64,000 nucleotides of DNA from Blastopirellula retiformator (lineage in GTDB: Bacteria; Planctomycetota; Planctomycetia; Pirellulales; Pirellulaceae), in contig NZ_SJPF01000005.1 of the NCBI RefSeq assembly GCF_007859755.1, positions 186,001-250,000 on the forward strand, given 5' to 3'. Each line of letters opens with the position of its first letter. Within the stretch, counting starts at the first letter, position 1. A program made the position numbers and the translations under genes. This document shows, one piece after another, positions 35,651-44,823 of the stretch. Below the pieces are notes generated by a model that saw only the letters and a program-made list of their open reading frames with translations, did no database searches and was not told the DNA's origin.

Positions 35651-37573
35651 ATGTCTATTCAGTTGCCTGAAGGTTCGCAAACCGAGAACGCCCCCGAAGA
35701 ATCATTCGCCGAAACTGCGCTCAAGCTCGGGGGCAAAAGTGCGGAAGAGGCTCGTCGTACCGGCGCCATCGACAGCGCCGATGACCAGGTTGAAAAGCTA
35801 TTCCAACCGCAGTACCAAACGGTCAACAGCCCCGCACACCGCGTCGTCTGGGATCGCGGCTTTGACATCAATCTCTTTCTTCCCAAGGCGGAAGAAACTC
35901 CGGCCGAGCTGAAAAAGGTGATGGACGACTCGATCGCCGTCGTCAACAAGTTCAAGGCCGAGAAGAAGCTCCACAACGAAGAGGGAAAGATCACTCGCGA
36001 GGTGATGGACGCCCTCGGCGAAGCAGGCTATTGGGGCCTGTTGGTTGACAAACAATACGGGGGCAGCGGGGCGCCGTTTCGCAGCTTCGCCCCCTTTCTA
36101 ACGCGGATGGCAATGGCCGATCCAACAATCGCCGGACTCGCTTCGGTGCATGGTTGCATTGGCGCCGTCGATCCGGTCGGGACGTTCGGTGACGAAGAGC
36201 AAAAGCAACGCTGGCTGCCGAAGCTCGCCAGCGGCCAGCGGCTATCCGCCTTCGCGCTAACCGAGCCGTGCGCCGGATCGGACCTGACGGCGCTTCGTAC
36301 AACTGCGGTGCTCGACGGCGACGCATACGTGGTCAACGGCGAAAAGCTGTTCATCACCAACGTGACGCCGGGACGCACCATCGGGCTGGTCTGCTTGATC
36401 GACGACAAGCCGGCGGTGCTGGTCGTCGACCTACCCGACGCCGAGAACGACAACTTCCAACTGCGGAAGTATGGCCTGTGGGCGCTCAAGCACACCTACA
36501 ACCGCGGGATCATCTTCAAAGATTTCCGGGTGCCGAAAGAAAACCTGCTAGAGCCGATCAAAGGGAACGGCCTGACGATCGCCTACCACGGTTTGAATCT
36601 GGGACGCATTTCGCTCTGTGCGAACGCCGCCGGCACGATGCGGTTGATGTTGGCCAGCATGTTGCCGTGGGCCAAGTTTCGCGAGACCTACGGCGAGCCG
36701 ATCGCCAAACGAGAATTGGTGCAGCGCCGCGTTGGCCGGATGGCTGGTTTGATTGTTGCGGCTGACGCGCTGGTCGCGTGGTGTTCGACGTTGATCGACG
36801 CCGGCTACCGGGGCGAAATGGAATGCATCATCGCCAAGATCTTCGGTAGTGAGGCCCAAAAAGAAGCGGCGATAGAGCTGTACATGAAGACCCACGGCGG
36901 TCGCTCGTTCCTGCATGGCCACATGTTTGGAGACAACGTCCACGAGTATCTCGCTCCCTGCATTTACGAAGGGGAAGGGGAGATGCTGGGGATGGCGTTC
37001 TTCAAGTCGCTGGTAAAACAGCATGGCACCACCTACTTCGAGGCGGTCGGCAAGGCGCTCGCCAAGGCGGGCATCAAAAAGCCGAATCCGCTCAATCCGG
37101 CCCATGCTTGGGCGTTGAAGGGAGCGATCGCGCCCTATGCCGGGTGGCTGATGAAAGAGTACATGACTCCGAAACCGCGGCCCCATTTCCCGGAAATGCC
37201 AAGCGAACTGAAAAAGCACGTCGAGTTTGCCGCTGACAAGCTGCAATCGCTGCCGCTGACGATCTCCGGCGTGATGCGCAAGCATCAGCTGAAGCTGGCC
37301 GATCGCCAATGCCGCATGTCGCTCCTCTCGGGCCAGGTGCAAAAATTGATTACCATACTATGCACCAGTTTGTACGCGTCGCAGCAAGAGAACGAGTTGG
37401 TCCGCGAAGCGGCCGACATTATCTGCCGCGAAATGACCAACGAGGTCCTCAGCAAACCGGTCAGCGATCGCCATTTCCGCCGCGTGACGCGGCTTGGCGC
37501 CGCGATCGCCGAACAAGGCTTCCCAGGCGTCGATGGGGCGCCGGACGAAATCTTGATGAAGTACGACAAGTAG
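35651..37573 (+). CDS. Acyl-CoA dehydrogenase family protein (large form)
   Basis: The protein has 640 residues from the ATG at 35651, with GGAG nine bases upstream. It has the FAD-dependent acyl-CoA dehydrogenase core: N-terminal helical domain (about 95-200), middle domain with FALTEPCAGSDLTALRT and VNGEKLFITN, and C-terminal domain with KTHGGRSFLHG and the probable catalytic Glu in CIYEGEGEMLG. A 170-residue extra C-terminal region recalls the very-long-chain (VLCAD/ACAD9) type. The disordered N-terminus (about 60 residues) is unusual. It begins 151 bases after the ligase gene and continues the beta-oxidation cluster. Confidence 0.93.
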   Translation: MSIQLPEGSQTENAPEESFAETALKLGGKSAEEARRTGAIDSADDQVEKLFQPQYQTVNSPAHRVVWDRGFDINLFLPKAEETPAELKKVMDDSIAVVNKFKAEKKLHNEEGKITREVMDALGEAGYWGLLVDKQYGGSGAPFRSFAPFLTRMAMADPTIAGLASVHGCIGAVDPVGTFGDEEQKQRWLPKLASGQRLSAFALTEPCAGSDLTALRTTAVLDGDAYVVNGEKLFITNVTPGRTIGLVCLIDDKPAVLVVDLPDAENDNFQLRKYGLWALKHTYNRGIIFKDFRVPKENLLEPIKGNGLTIAYHGLNLGRISLCANAAGTMRLMLASMLPWAKFRETYGEPIAKRELVQRRVGRMAGLIVAADALVAWCSTLIDAGYRGEMECIIAKIFGSEAQKEAAIELYMKTHGGRSFLHGHMFGDNVHEYLAPCIYEGEGEMLGMAFFKSLVKQHGTTYFEAVGKALAKAGIKKPNPLNPAHAWALKGAIAPYAGWLMKEYMTPKPRPHFPEMPSELKKHVEFAADKLQSLPLTISGVMRKHQLKLADRQCRMSLLSGQVQKLITILCTSLYASQQENELVREAADIICREMTNEVLSKPVSDRHFRRVTRLGAAIAEQGFPGVDGAPDEILMKYDK

Positions 37574-37589
37574 AGAGTAGCAAGGGACT

Positions 37590-38279
37590 GTGCCGGTGAG
37601 TAACTTTGGCGTCATCTTGCCGGCGGCGGGTCGCAGTACGCGATTCGGCGATCCGCGGCACAAGAAAGTTTACGCTCCCCTGGCCGGCAAAGCGGTCTGG
37701 CTACATAGCGCCGAACGGTTCGCCGCTCGCGCCGATGTCGACCAGGTCATCGTCGTCATCTCGCCCGAAGATGAAGCGTCGTTTCGGGCCGACTATGCTG
37801 CCGATATCGAGCGTTTGCACTTGTCGGTTGCCCTCGGCGGCGCTGAGCGGAGCGACTCGATCTCTAACGCCATCGCGCTGCTGGACGAAGATATCAGCAT
37901 GGTCGCAGTACATGATGCGGCCCGGCCTTGTCTCAGCGATCAGTTGATCAACGACGTTTTCGCCGCTGCCAACGAGCATGGCGCCGCGATGTTGGCGACG
38001 CCGGTCGCCGGCACGCTGAAGCGAGTCTTTGATGATCGGACGATCCAGGAAACCGTCTCCCGGGCTCACATCTGGGAAGCCCAGACTCCGCAGGTTTTCC
38101 GCCGCGATTGGTTTACCACAGCGTACCAGTCGCGATCTGCCAATGCGGTAACCGACGACGCTCAATTGCTGGAGCAGATTGGCAAGCGGGTCGTCGTCGT
38201 CCCCGGCTCGCAGCTGAACCGGAAGATCACGACGCGGGAAGACCTGCTAATCGCCGCTGCGACCCTCTCTTTCTTGTAG
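37590..38279 (+). CDS. ispD: 2-C-methyl-D-erythritol 4-phosphate cytidylyltransferase
   Basis: The protein has 229 residues from a GTG at 37590. It joins CTP to methylerythritol phosphate in the non-mevalonate isoprenoid pathway. The nucleotide-binding loop is VILPAAGRSTRFGDPRHKKVY, and the substrate region is VAVHDAARPCLS. The later ETVSRAHIWEAQTPQVFRR and TDDAQLLEQIGKRVVVVPGS motifs are typical of IspD. It begins 16 bases after the acyl-CoA dehydrogenase gene and may share its transcript, although the pathways are unrelated. Confidence 0.96.
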   Translation: MPVSNFGVILPAAGRSTRFGDPRHKKVYAPLAGKAVWLHSAERFAARADVDQVIVVISPEDEASFRADYAADIERLHLSVALGGAERSDSISNAIALLDEDISMVAVHDAARPCLSDQLINDVFAAANEHGAAMLATPVAGTLKRVFDDRTIQETVSRAHIWEAQTPQVFRRDWFTTAYQSRSANAVTDDAQLLEQIGKRVVVVPGSQLNRKITTREDLLIAAATLSFL

Positions 38280-38299
38280 CGATGGGTGAAGTAAGCGCT

Positions 38300-38398
38300 G
38301 TAGGGTTGGTTTCGCTCGATCGGCCCAATTCGCTTACGCAACCCACCTTGAACTTGCGCACGCATTGTTGGGTTTCGCTTCGGTGCACCCAACCTACG
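38300..38398 (+). repeat. Dispersed inverted repeat with GTAGGGTTGG / CCAACCTAC ends
   Basis: The ends GTAGGGTTGG (38300-38309) and CCAACCTAC (38390-38398) are complementary. Inner parts also pair (GTAAGCG at 38291-38297 with CGCTTAC at 38331-38337; TTGGGTTTCGCTTCGGTGCACCCAA forms a hairpin). Very similar GTTGGGT...ACCCAAC elements are widespread between genes in many bacteria. It occupies the ispD-tyrS gap (38280-38561), which holds nothing else recognisable. Confidence 0.55.
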
Positions 38399-38561
38399 CC
38401 GGAGGTGGCTGCTGGCTTGTCCAGCCGTGGCGCCCGTTGGGCGATAGAATGGCGGCAATCCGCTCGCCTTTCCTCGAAGGCCTGGCGAACCTAAAATGGC
38501 CCCTTGGTTCCTCACTCTTGTGGGCCGTGCTCGCGACGACTTAACTAGCCGAAAGCTGACG

Positions 38562-39848
38562 ATGAACGATATTTTCGCCGACCTGAAGTGGCGTGGACTG
38601 ATTTTTCAAACCACTGCTGACGATCACCTTCCCAAGTGGTTGAACGAAAAGCCGCGATCCGTCTATGCCGGCTTTGACCCGACCGCCGACAGTCTACATG
38701 TCGGCAGTTTGTTGCCGCTGATGCTCCTCCGCCGCTTTCAAAAGGCAGGCCACCGCCCGATCGCGCTGGTGGGGGGTGCGACCGGTATGATCGGCGATCC
38801 GAGCGGCAAAAGCGCCGAGCGAAACCTGCTGTCGGTCGAACAGTTGGAGAAAAACGTCGCCGGCATAAAGGCCCAAGTCTCGAAGCTGGTCGACTTCGAC
38901 GATTCGCCCGCCGGGGCCAAGCTGGTCAACAACTTCGACTGGATGAACACGTTCACCTACCTCGAATTCTTACGCGACGTCGGCAAGCATTTTCCGGTTA
39001 ACGTGATGATGGCGAAGGACTCGGTCCGCAGTCGCCTGGAACGGGAAGACGCCGGGATTAGCTACACCGAGTTCAGCTACATGCTGCTGCAGGCGTACGA
39101 CTTCGTTCATCTGAGCAAAGAATATGACTGCGAACTGCAGATCGGCGGCAGCGATCAGTGGGGGAACATCACGGCCGGTACCGAACTGGGACGCCGCATG
39201 TTCCAGAAGCAACTATACGGCATGACCTGCCCGCTGCTGACGAAGGCGGACGGCACGAAGATGGGGAAGACCGAGTCAGGCGCCATCTGGTTGTCGGCCG
39301 ATCGGACCAGCCCGTACGCGTTTTACCAATACTGGGTGAATGTCGCCGACGACGACGTCAGCAAGTGCCTGCGTTTTTTGACCGAGCTGGAGCACGAAGA
39401 GATCGAGTCGCTCGACAAGTCGCGGGCCGACGAGCCGCACCAGCGCGCCAGCCAGAAACGCTTGGCCGAGCATCTGACGCAGCTGATCCATGGTGACGAA
39501 GGCTTGGCGACCGCCCAGCGGGCGACCGATATTTTTTTCGGCGGGACGATTGAAGACATGAATGACGCCCAGCTGGGCCAGATCTTCGCCGACGTCCCCA
39601 GCAGCGAACTATCGCGCGAGCGACTTGCCGGCGAAGGTCTCGGGGTTCTCGACGCGTTTGTCGAAGCGGGCCTCGCCAAGAGCAAAGGGGAAGCGCGTCG
39701 CGTCGTCACCCAGGGAGGCGCCTACGTCAACAACATTCGCGCCGAGAGCGTTGATCAGTCCCTGACCGAAAAAGACCTGGCCAGCGAAACCGTCCTGGTG
39801 CTGCGGAGCGGGAAGAAGAAGTACGCCCTGTTGCGGTTCCAGGGGTAG
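38562..39848 (+). CDS. tyrS: Tyrosyl-tRNA synthetase
   Basis: The protein has 428 residues from the ATG at 38562. It is a class I synthetase that charges tRNA-Tyr. The HIGH-type motif appears as SLHVGSLLPL near residue 45, followed by GGATGMIGDPSGKSAER. The tyrosine-binding stretch is YMLLQAYDFVHL and GGSDQWGNI. The KMSKS motif appears as KMGKTESG. An S4 RNA-binding domain lies at the C-terminus (about 365-428, KSKGEARRVVTQGGAYVNN). It is full length with no oddities. Confidence 0.97.
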   Translation: MNDIFADLKWRGLIFQTTADDHLPKWLNEKPRSVYAGFDPTADSLHVGSLLPLMLLRRFQKAGHRPIALVGGATGMIGDPSGKSAERNLLSVEQLEKNVAGIKAQVSKLVDFDDSPAGAKLVNNFDWMNTFTYLEFLRDVGKHFPVNVMMAKDSVRSRLEREDAGISYTEFSYMLLQAYDFVHLSKEYDCELQIGGSDQWGNITAGTELGRRMFQKQLYGMTCPLLTKADGTKMGKTESGAIWLSADRTSPYAFYQYWVNVADDDVSKCLRFLTELEHEEIESLDKSRADEPHQRASQKRLAEHLTQLIHGDEGLATAQRATDIFFGGTIEDMNDAQLGQIFADVPSSELSRERLAGEGLGVLDAFVEAGLAKSKGEARRVVTQGGAYVNNIRAESVDQSLTEKDLASETVLVLRSGKKKYALLRFQG

Positions 39849-39998
39849 CACGTGCGCCAGCCGTACATGGCGCCAGCTAGATCGCGCTGACGCTGCTAGC
39901 GGAACCTCAGGTCTCAATTGACCTGGTACGGCCTCGCTCGTACTATTCGGTGGCCTTCTCCCAATGGGGCGTTCGTACGTAGCTGGGTGTCGATTCTG

Positions 39999-40772
39999 AT
40001 GAAATTGTCGTGGAAGATTGCGACCGGTTTGGTCCTGGTGCTGCTGGTTGCGATCGGCGGGATCGGCGTCTATCTTTACCAGGCGTCGCGGCATGTGCCC
40101 CAGTTCTATACCGAGGCGCTCGAGATCGAGCCAACCGCCGCCCAAGAGACCGGTGAGATCCTCGAAGAGCAGGTCTTCGCGTTCACCAATGGCGTCCGCA
40201 AGCCGTCGCGGTGGCAGTTGCGTTTGACCAACGAGCAGATCAACAGTTGGCTGGCGGCTGACTTGGAAGAGAAATTTCCGAAGCTGCTGCCGAAAGGCAT
40301 GCACGATCCGCGGATTGCGATCGGCGAGCGACAAGTCAAGCTTGGCTGTCGATTTGAAGGACAGCAATTTCACTCGGTGCTCTCGCTCGAAATTGACGCT
40401 TACCTGGTCGAAGACGAAGAGAACGTCGTGGCGATTCAGATTCACAACGTCTCGGCCGGTTCGTTGCCTTTTCCGCTGGGCGGTCTCTTAGATGAGATTT
40501 CTCGCCGCGCCGAAGAGGCGCAGATCCCGCTCCGCTGGCAGCAGGTCGATGGCGATCCGGTCGCCTTGGTGACGGTGCCCAACTCGGGAGACGAGATCGA
40601 CGGGACGATCCATATCGATACGCTTGAACTGCGTAAGGGTGAGATCCTACTGGCTGGCGAAACGATCAAAGACTACAAGGCGCCGGTCGAGCCGAGCGAG
40701 CCAGTCGCGCCAGAAGCGGCGTCCGATCAAGAGATCAAAACGGCCAGTCGCCCCGCCAACACGCTACCGTAA
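39999..40772 (+). CDS. Hypothetical membrane-anchored protein
   Basis: The protein has 257 residues from the ATG at 39999. One N-terminal membrane helix (residues 5-27, LVLVLLVAIGGIGVYLYQA) is followed by an extracytoplasmic domain of mixed strand and helix: LRLTNEQINSWLAADLEEKFP, VKLGCRFEGQQFHSVLSLEIDAYL, NVVAIQIHNVSAGSLPFPLG. This alternation is like the DUF2140/YpmS group of lipid-tube-like proteins, which I judge only as possible. The 3' end overlaps the convergent gene at 40727-41053 by 46 bases. Confidence 0.7.
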   Translation: MKLSWKIATGLVLVLLVAIGGIGVYLYQASRHVPQFYTEALEIEPTAAQETGEILEEQVFAFTNGVRKPSRWQLRLTNEQINSWLAADLEEKFPKLLPKGMHDPRIAIGERQVKLGCRFEGQQFHSVLSLEIDAYLVEDEENVVAIQIHNVSAGSLPFPLGGLLDEISRRAEEAQIPLRWQQVDGDPVALVTVPNSGDEIDGTIHIDTLELRKGEILLAGETIKDYKAPVEPSEPVAPEAASDQEIKTASRPANTLP

Positions 40773-41053
40773 AGATTGACGATGATCGCCTCTTCGTCAT
40801 CGCGGACCAGCTCATACTCACCCCGATCGATGCGCGTGACCGATCCGCGGTTGCCAGAGACTTCTCCCTCGTAGTCGAGATAGTCCAGCCGGTGCGGGAA
40901 GATCGCTTTGCCGTGGACTGGCCTCAGTAGGTCAGGCTTCTCGGCCAATCGCCAGGTGCGCAGCTGTTCTCCTTCTTCGAGCATCAGGTCGTAGTGGCTG
41001 ACGTCGTCGTGATCGGCGGGAAATTCGTGGTAGAGCAGGACGAAGCGTTTCAT
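40727..41053 (-). CDS. LigD-type 3'-phosphoesterase domain protein
   Basis: The protein has 108 residues from the ATG at 41053. An upstream frame extension overlaps the desulfurase-like gene and is rejected. The sequence follows the N-terminal phosphoesterase domain of bacterial LigD: FVLLYHEFP, then HYDLMLEEGEQLRTWRL, HRLDYLDYEGEVSGNRGSVTRID. The conserved His, Asp, Glu and Arg residues (H-Y-D, H-R-L, D-Y-E-G) are present. It is shorter than the LigD domain and no ligase or polymerase lies nearby. Its role may be end-processing of DNA or RNA, or an inactive relative. Confidence 0.75.
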   Translation of the reverse strand: MKRFVLLYHEFPADHDDVSHYDLMLEEGEQLRTWRLAEKPDLLRPVHGKAIFPHRLDYLDYEGEVSGNRGSVTRIDRGEYELVRDDEEAIIVNLYGSVLAGRLAVLIS

Positions 41054-41118
41054 GCTCGTATTGTACCGGAAATGGCGCCGGACGATGTGACGCGGCGGCC
41101 GGGCGGATCGCGATCGTC

Positions 41119-42258
41119 TTAGCTGATCAGGCTTTCCCAAGCAGTGACCAACAGTTCGGCCGCTTCTTCGATTTCCTCTTCCGAGGTGTACCAGCCGATG
41201 CTCAGTCGAACCGTGCTGGCCGCGGCGTCGTCTCCCAGGTTCAACGCTTTCAAGGTGGGAGAACTGCCTGCTTGCCCGGTAAATTCCGACGAAGCGGTGT
41301 AGGCGCTGATCGCGTCAGCCTGACGTAGCAGACGAGCGCCGATCACGCCGGGGAATTGCACCGAGAGGGTGTTGGGCAAACGCTCCGCCTTGCCGCCGTG
41401 GATGCCCAGGCGATCCCTGATGCCGGCCGTCAACCGATCCTGCAGCATGTCGCGCAGTCGGGCTTGCGCTTCGGACGACTCGTCCAGGCAGCGGCGGACT
41501 AGATCGGCCGCGGCGCCCATGCCGATCCAGGCCGGCACGTTTTCGTGTCCACTCCGCAGACCGCGTTCTTGTCCTTCGCCATAGATCAGCGGGGCCAGCG
41601 GCGTTCCATTGCGGACGTAGAGCGCTCCGGCGCCTTTGGGGCCGTAGAACTTGTGGGCCGACAAGCTGAGCAAATCGACTCCCAGTTCCTGCACCTGGAC
41701 CCGAATCTTGCCGCATGCCTGAACCGCATCGGCGTGCAGCAGCACGCCATGATTGCGACAGATTTCGGAGATTTGACGCATTGGTTGAATCGCGCCGATT
41801 TCGTGATTGGCCAGCGTCACGCAAACCAACCGCGTTTGCGGGCGAATCGCCGCTTCGACTTCTTCGGGGTCGACCACGCCGTTCCGGTCGCATTTGACGT
41901 AGGTCAGCTCGACTCCCAACTGCTTCAGAAAGCGAGCCGTTTCGGTGACCGCCGGATGATCGACGGCCGAGACGACCAGGTGCCCGCCGATATCGCCCGG
42001 ATTGCGGAAAAACGTACCCTGGATCGCCAGGTTGATCGCTTCGGTGCCGGAAGCGGTAAAGACGATTTCCTCGTTCGTGCCGCCGATCAACTTGGCGACC
42101 TGGCCGCGCGCGTCTTCGAGCGTCTCTTCGACGATCCGGGACGGCGGGTAGTCGTAGTCGGGCGTGGCGTAAAACTCGGCCAGAAACGGCAGCATCGCCT
42201 CCTGCACGCTGGGCGCGATCGGAGTGGTCGTATTGTGGTCGAGGAAAATTCTTCGCAT
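41119..42258 (-). CDS. NifS/IscS-like PLP enzyme lacking the catalytic cysteine
   Basis: This 379-residue fold-type I aminotransferase-like protein has the start FLDHNTTTPIAP, the cofactor Lys in SLSAHKFYGPKGAGALYV, the His-Asp pair in LLHADAVQACGK and the RSGHENVPA motif, all as in cysteine desulfurases. The loop that should carry the persulfide-forming cysteine (SSGSACTS in IscS) reads ASSEFTGQAGSS, and there is no Cys anywhere in the last 120 residues. Desulfurase activity by the usual mechanism is therefore doubtful. It lies seven bases after a 96-residue gene, so the two form an operon. Confidence 0.88.
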   Translation of the reverse strand: MRRIFLDHNTTTPIAPSVQEAMLPFLAEFYATPDYDYPPSRIVEETLEDARGQVAKLIGGTNEEIVFTASGTEAINLAIQGTFFRNPGDIGGHLVVSAVDHPAVTETARFLKQLGVELTYVKCDRNGVVDPEEVEAAIRPQTRLVCVTLANHEIGAIQPMRQISEICRNHGVLLHADAVQACGKIRVQVQELGVDLLSLSAHKFYGPKGAGALYVRNGTPLAPLIYGEGQERGLRSGHENVPAWIGMGAAADLVRRCLDESSEAQARLRDMLQDRLTAGIRDRLGIHGGKAERLPNTLSVQFPGVIGARLLRQADAISAYTASSEFTGQAGSSPTLKALNLGDDAAASTVRLSIGWYTSEEEIEEAAELLVTAWESLIS

Positions 42259-42264
42259 GAGTCG

Positions 42265-42555
42265 CTACGTTTTGGGGAGAGAACCGGTAAAACCGAACTC
42301 ATTGAACATCTTGGTCGGCACGACGGCGGTGATCTTGATGCAGGAAATCGACCCGTACGGGATCAGAACCTGCCGTCCCCCCATCGCATCGGGGGTGGGA
42401 CGTTGCAGAATCATGACCTCGTCGTCGAACATGAATCCGGAAAAAGGGATCTGTTCGTTCAGTTCGGTCACGACGATTCCTTGTTGCGGCATCTTCGCGG
42501 GCCAAGCCTTTAACAGGCGTAACCAGACGTTTTCGGTGTCAATTGCTACCGTCAT
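42265..42555 (-). CDS. Small hypothetical protein in operon with the NifS-like gene
   Basis: The protein has 96 residues starting MTVAIDTENVWLRLLKAWP. It is mostly beta-strand in character: GIVVTELNEQIPFSGFMFDDEVMIL, QVLIPYGSISCIKITAVV. The pattern suggests a small barrel-like domain. No motif is recognised. The stop is seven bases ahead of the ATG of the NifS-like enzyme, so the two are co-transcribed and perhaps functionally linked. Confidence 0.65.
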   Translation of the reverse strand: MTVAIDTENVWLRLLKAWPAKMPQQGIVVTELNEQIPFSGFMFDDEVMILQRPTPDAMGGRQVLIPYGSISCIKITAVVPTKMFNEFGFTGSLPKT

Positions 42556-42814
42556 AACGATTATCCTTGCGAAAGAAGCGGCGCTAAAAGTTGATTGCCC
42601 CCACTACTGATGGGGCCCAGCCCCAAGGTCAAAGCGGGACCGGCTTTGGCGCGGACTACGCAAACATAGGTCGCGTTTATACTTAGGGATTCATGAAATC
42701 TGCGCATCGGGGCAACCAAAGACTCGACATCTACCGCTATTTTTGCGATAGTAAAAGCGGCTTAGCTTATCGCGGTTGCTCCTCAAAATCTCTCTCCACC
42801 GAAGAGGTTACGTC

Positions 42815-43792
42815 ATGTCTTCTCCGCTTCGTCGCGGTTTTACGCTCGTTGAATTGCTGGTCGTGATCACGATCATCGGCATTTTGGCGGGCTTGTTGCT
42901 TCCGGCGGTTTCGATCGCGCGCGAAGCAGCCCGCAACGCCTCGTGCAAAAACAACTTGAAACAAATCGGCGTGGCCGTCATGAACTTCAATTCGGACAAG
43001 CATCGGATGCCGTCGGCGATGTCGTTCGTGCCTACGAGCGGCTCGCCTACCTACGCCACCCCAATTGTCAATTGGCCGGTTCCGCTTCTTTCCCAGTTGG
43101 GACGCAATGACCTCTCCGATCTCTATAGCGAAGGTTACCGAACCAGTACCCCAGCAGCGGCTGTTGCGGCTCTTAACGGACAGGTGCTCCCAATCCTGAA
43201 CTGCCCGAGCGATCCGGTTGACGTTATTGATGTCGACTCGAACCCGATCGGTTATTTTGCGAACGGTGGGATTAAGAATGACTACTCGGTCACTTCGTCG
43301 ACGAATGCGATTGAGATCGAGGCGAACGGTGCGTGGAGCGACAACGCCCTTACCCCGGGGAGTCTGACGGCGCTGATTGATCGCATGAAGGATGGTTCCA
43401 CCAATACCATACTGCTGGCGGAACGCATCCAAACGGGGCAAGACATTGAATGGAACGAAGTGAATGCGCCTGGCGGCGCGCCGAATGATTACGAAGCGGC
43501 GGTTTTCTGGTATGACAGTTTCGCCACGACGAACACGCCGATTAACAGCGTATTGGGTGATCCGGTCACGGCTTCCAACTCGCTTCCCTCCAGCAACCAC
43601 TTCGATGGAGTTAACGTCTGTTTCGTCGATGGATCGGTGAAGTTCGTGGATGACAACATCAACGGTACCGTGCTTGGTCGCCTGATGTCGTCCAATGGCG
43701 CCAAGGCCAACTATACGCCGGGTACGCCGTCCGCCGCGCCGAATCCCAGTTGGCAAGCGACGCCGATTAAGGGCACTGACCTGAGCCTGTAA
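42815..43792 (+). CDS. DUF1559 protein with prepilin-type N-terminus
   Basis: The protein has 325 residues from the ATG at 42815, with AGAGG upstream. A type IV prepilin-like leader ([20 protein letters not shown]) has the Gly-Phe cleavage/methylation site and Glu5. A hydrophobic helix is followed by the DUF1559 domain, with [15 protein letters not shown] after it. The C-terminal signature H-X9-DG is present in [17 protein letters not shown]. These proteins are greatly expanded in planctomycetes and are thought to form pseudopilus or surface structures. A strong terminator follows. Confidence 0.95.
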   Translation: MSSPLRRGFTLVELLVVITIIGILAGLLLPAVSIAREAARNASCKNNLKQIGVAVMNFNSDKHRMPSAMSFVPTSGSPTYATPIVNWPVPLLSQLGRNDLSDLYSEGYRTSTPAAAVAALNGQVLPILNCPSDPVDVIDVDSNPIGYFANGGIKNDYSVTSSTNAIEIEANGAWSDNALTPGSLTALIDRMKDGSTNTILLAERIQTGQDIEWNEVNAPGGAPNDYEAAVFWYDSFATTNTPINSVLGDPVTASNSLPSSNHFDGVNVCFVDGSVKFVDDNINGTVLGRLMSSNGAKANYTPGTPSAAPNPSWQATPIKGTDLSL

Positions 43793-43821
43793 CAGCTCTC
43801 CCAGTATCTGCACTACAATGC

Positions 43822-43857
43822 AAAGCGTCCTCTTTCACCAAGGAGGACGCTTTTTTC
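43822..43857 (+). terminator. Terminator of the first DUF1559 gene
   Basis: AAAGCGTCCTC pairs with GAGGACGCTTT around a short loop, followed by T6. Confidence 0.88.
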
Positions 43858-43881
43858 GTTTTCTGAAGGTTGTCGCCGCGC

Positions 43882-44382
43882 ATGATTGATACTGTTGAAC
43901 CCCGGCCATTTGAGTTCCCCTCGTTCCATCAGATCTTCATGCATCAAGCGCTGGAACTAGCCGAGCAGGCCGCGCGAGAGAAGGAAGTGCCGGTCGGGGC
44001 GATCATTGTGCATGAAAACAAGGTGATCGCCGCCGCCTACAACCAACGAGAAACGCTCCACGATCCGACCGCCCATGCCGAGATGATCGCCATCACCCAG
44101 GCGGCCGAATCGCTGCAAAACTGGCGGCTGGAGAACTGCACGCTTTACGTGACGCTCGAGCCCTGCCCAATGTGCGCCGGAGCGATTGTCCAGGCCCGGA
44201 TTCCAACCGTCGTCTTTGGGGCGGTTGACCCGAAAGCGGGCGCCGTCACTTCGCTCTACAGCTTGCTTAGCGACACTCGGCTTAACCATCGCTGTGAAGT
44301 TGTTCCCGGCGTGCTGAGCCAACAGTGCGGCGCCGTATTGACCGAATTTTTTCGAGCCCGTCGTGCGGAAGGCAAAAAGTAA
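43882..44382 (+). CDS. tadA: tRNA-specific adenosine deaminase
   Basis: The protein has 166 residues from the ATG at 43882; a TTG at 43870 is possible. It converts A34 to inosine in tRNA-Arg(ACG). The zinc deaminase motifs are HAEMIAI (His ligand and catalytic Glu) and PCPMCAGAI (two Cys ligands). VPVGAIIV and [16 protein letters not shown] are family stretches. The N-terminus is about 15 residues longer than in E. coli TadA. The gene stands alone behind the DUF1559 terminator. Confidence 0.95.
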   Translation: MIDTVEPRPFEFPSFHQIFMHQALELAEQAAREKEVPVGAIIVHENKVIAAAYNQRETLHDPTAHAEMIAITQAAESLQNWRLENCTLYVTLEPCPMCAGAIVQARIPTVVFGAVDPKAGAVTSLYSLLSDTRLNHRCEVVPGVLSQQCGAVLTEFFRARRAEGKK

Positions 44383-44393
44383 GTTTCGAGGGG

Positions 44394-44573
44394 TAGCCGC
44401 GATAGCTCCGCTATCGGGGCGGCGCAGCCGCAGGAGGCATCAGGCCGAGCGTAGAAGCAAGCCGGTGGCGCCTTGATCGTGCGAGATTGGATCGCCGCGC
44501 ATGTTCTTCCCCCCCGCGATTGATGCTTCCTGCCGACTTCGTCGGCCCCGATAGGAAACCTATCGCGGCTAAC
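44394..44573 (+). repeat. Family 2 hairpin repeat, copy 2 (180 bp)
   Basis: Its outer ends are complementary: TAGCCGCGATAG (44394-44405) with CTATCGCGGCTA (44560-44571). Inside are GGCGCAGCCGC, GAGGCATCAGGCCGA and the complementary TGATGCTTCCTGCCGAC. It matches 16544-16722. A solo version of the outer hairpin occurs at 52346-52376. The rest of the gap (44574-44823) has no recognisable feature beyond the upstream region of the next gene. Confidence 0.8.
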
Positions 44574-44823
44574 CCGATGCTGGCGTTGTGCCCGCGGGTT
44601 TTACCTATTTTGAAGGCAATGCCAGGAATGACCGCTTTCTGCGGCAGATTTTCCTTGCCATGGGGGGATTCAGGGAGCAAGAATTCCCGCTAACGCCAAC
44701 CGATCTCTGGACTTAGGCTCGTTCTTTTGACAAAATGAAATTCTGGCAAGGCTTTTCCCGCGCTAGCTTCCCTTCTCCTTTTCCCTCATCCTGGCTTCTC
44801 ACGCTTATCACGGAGCGAAGCGA

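Noticed and set aside
42767-43813. A 348-codon minus-strand frame
   Set aside because: Antisense to a clear DUF1559 gene.
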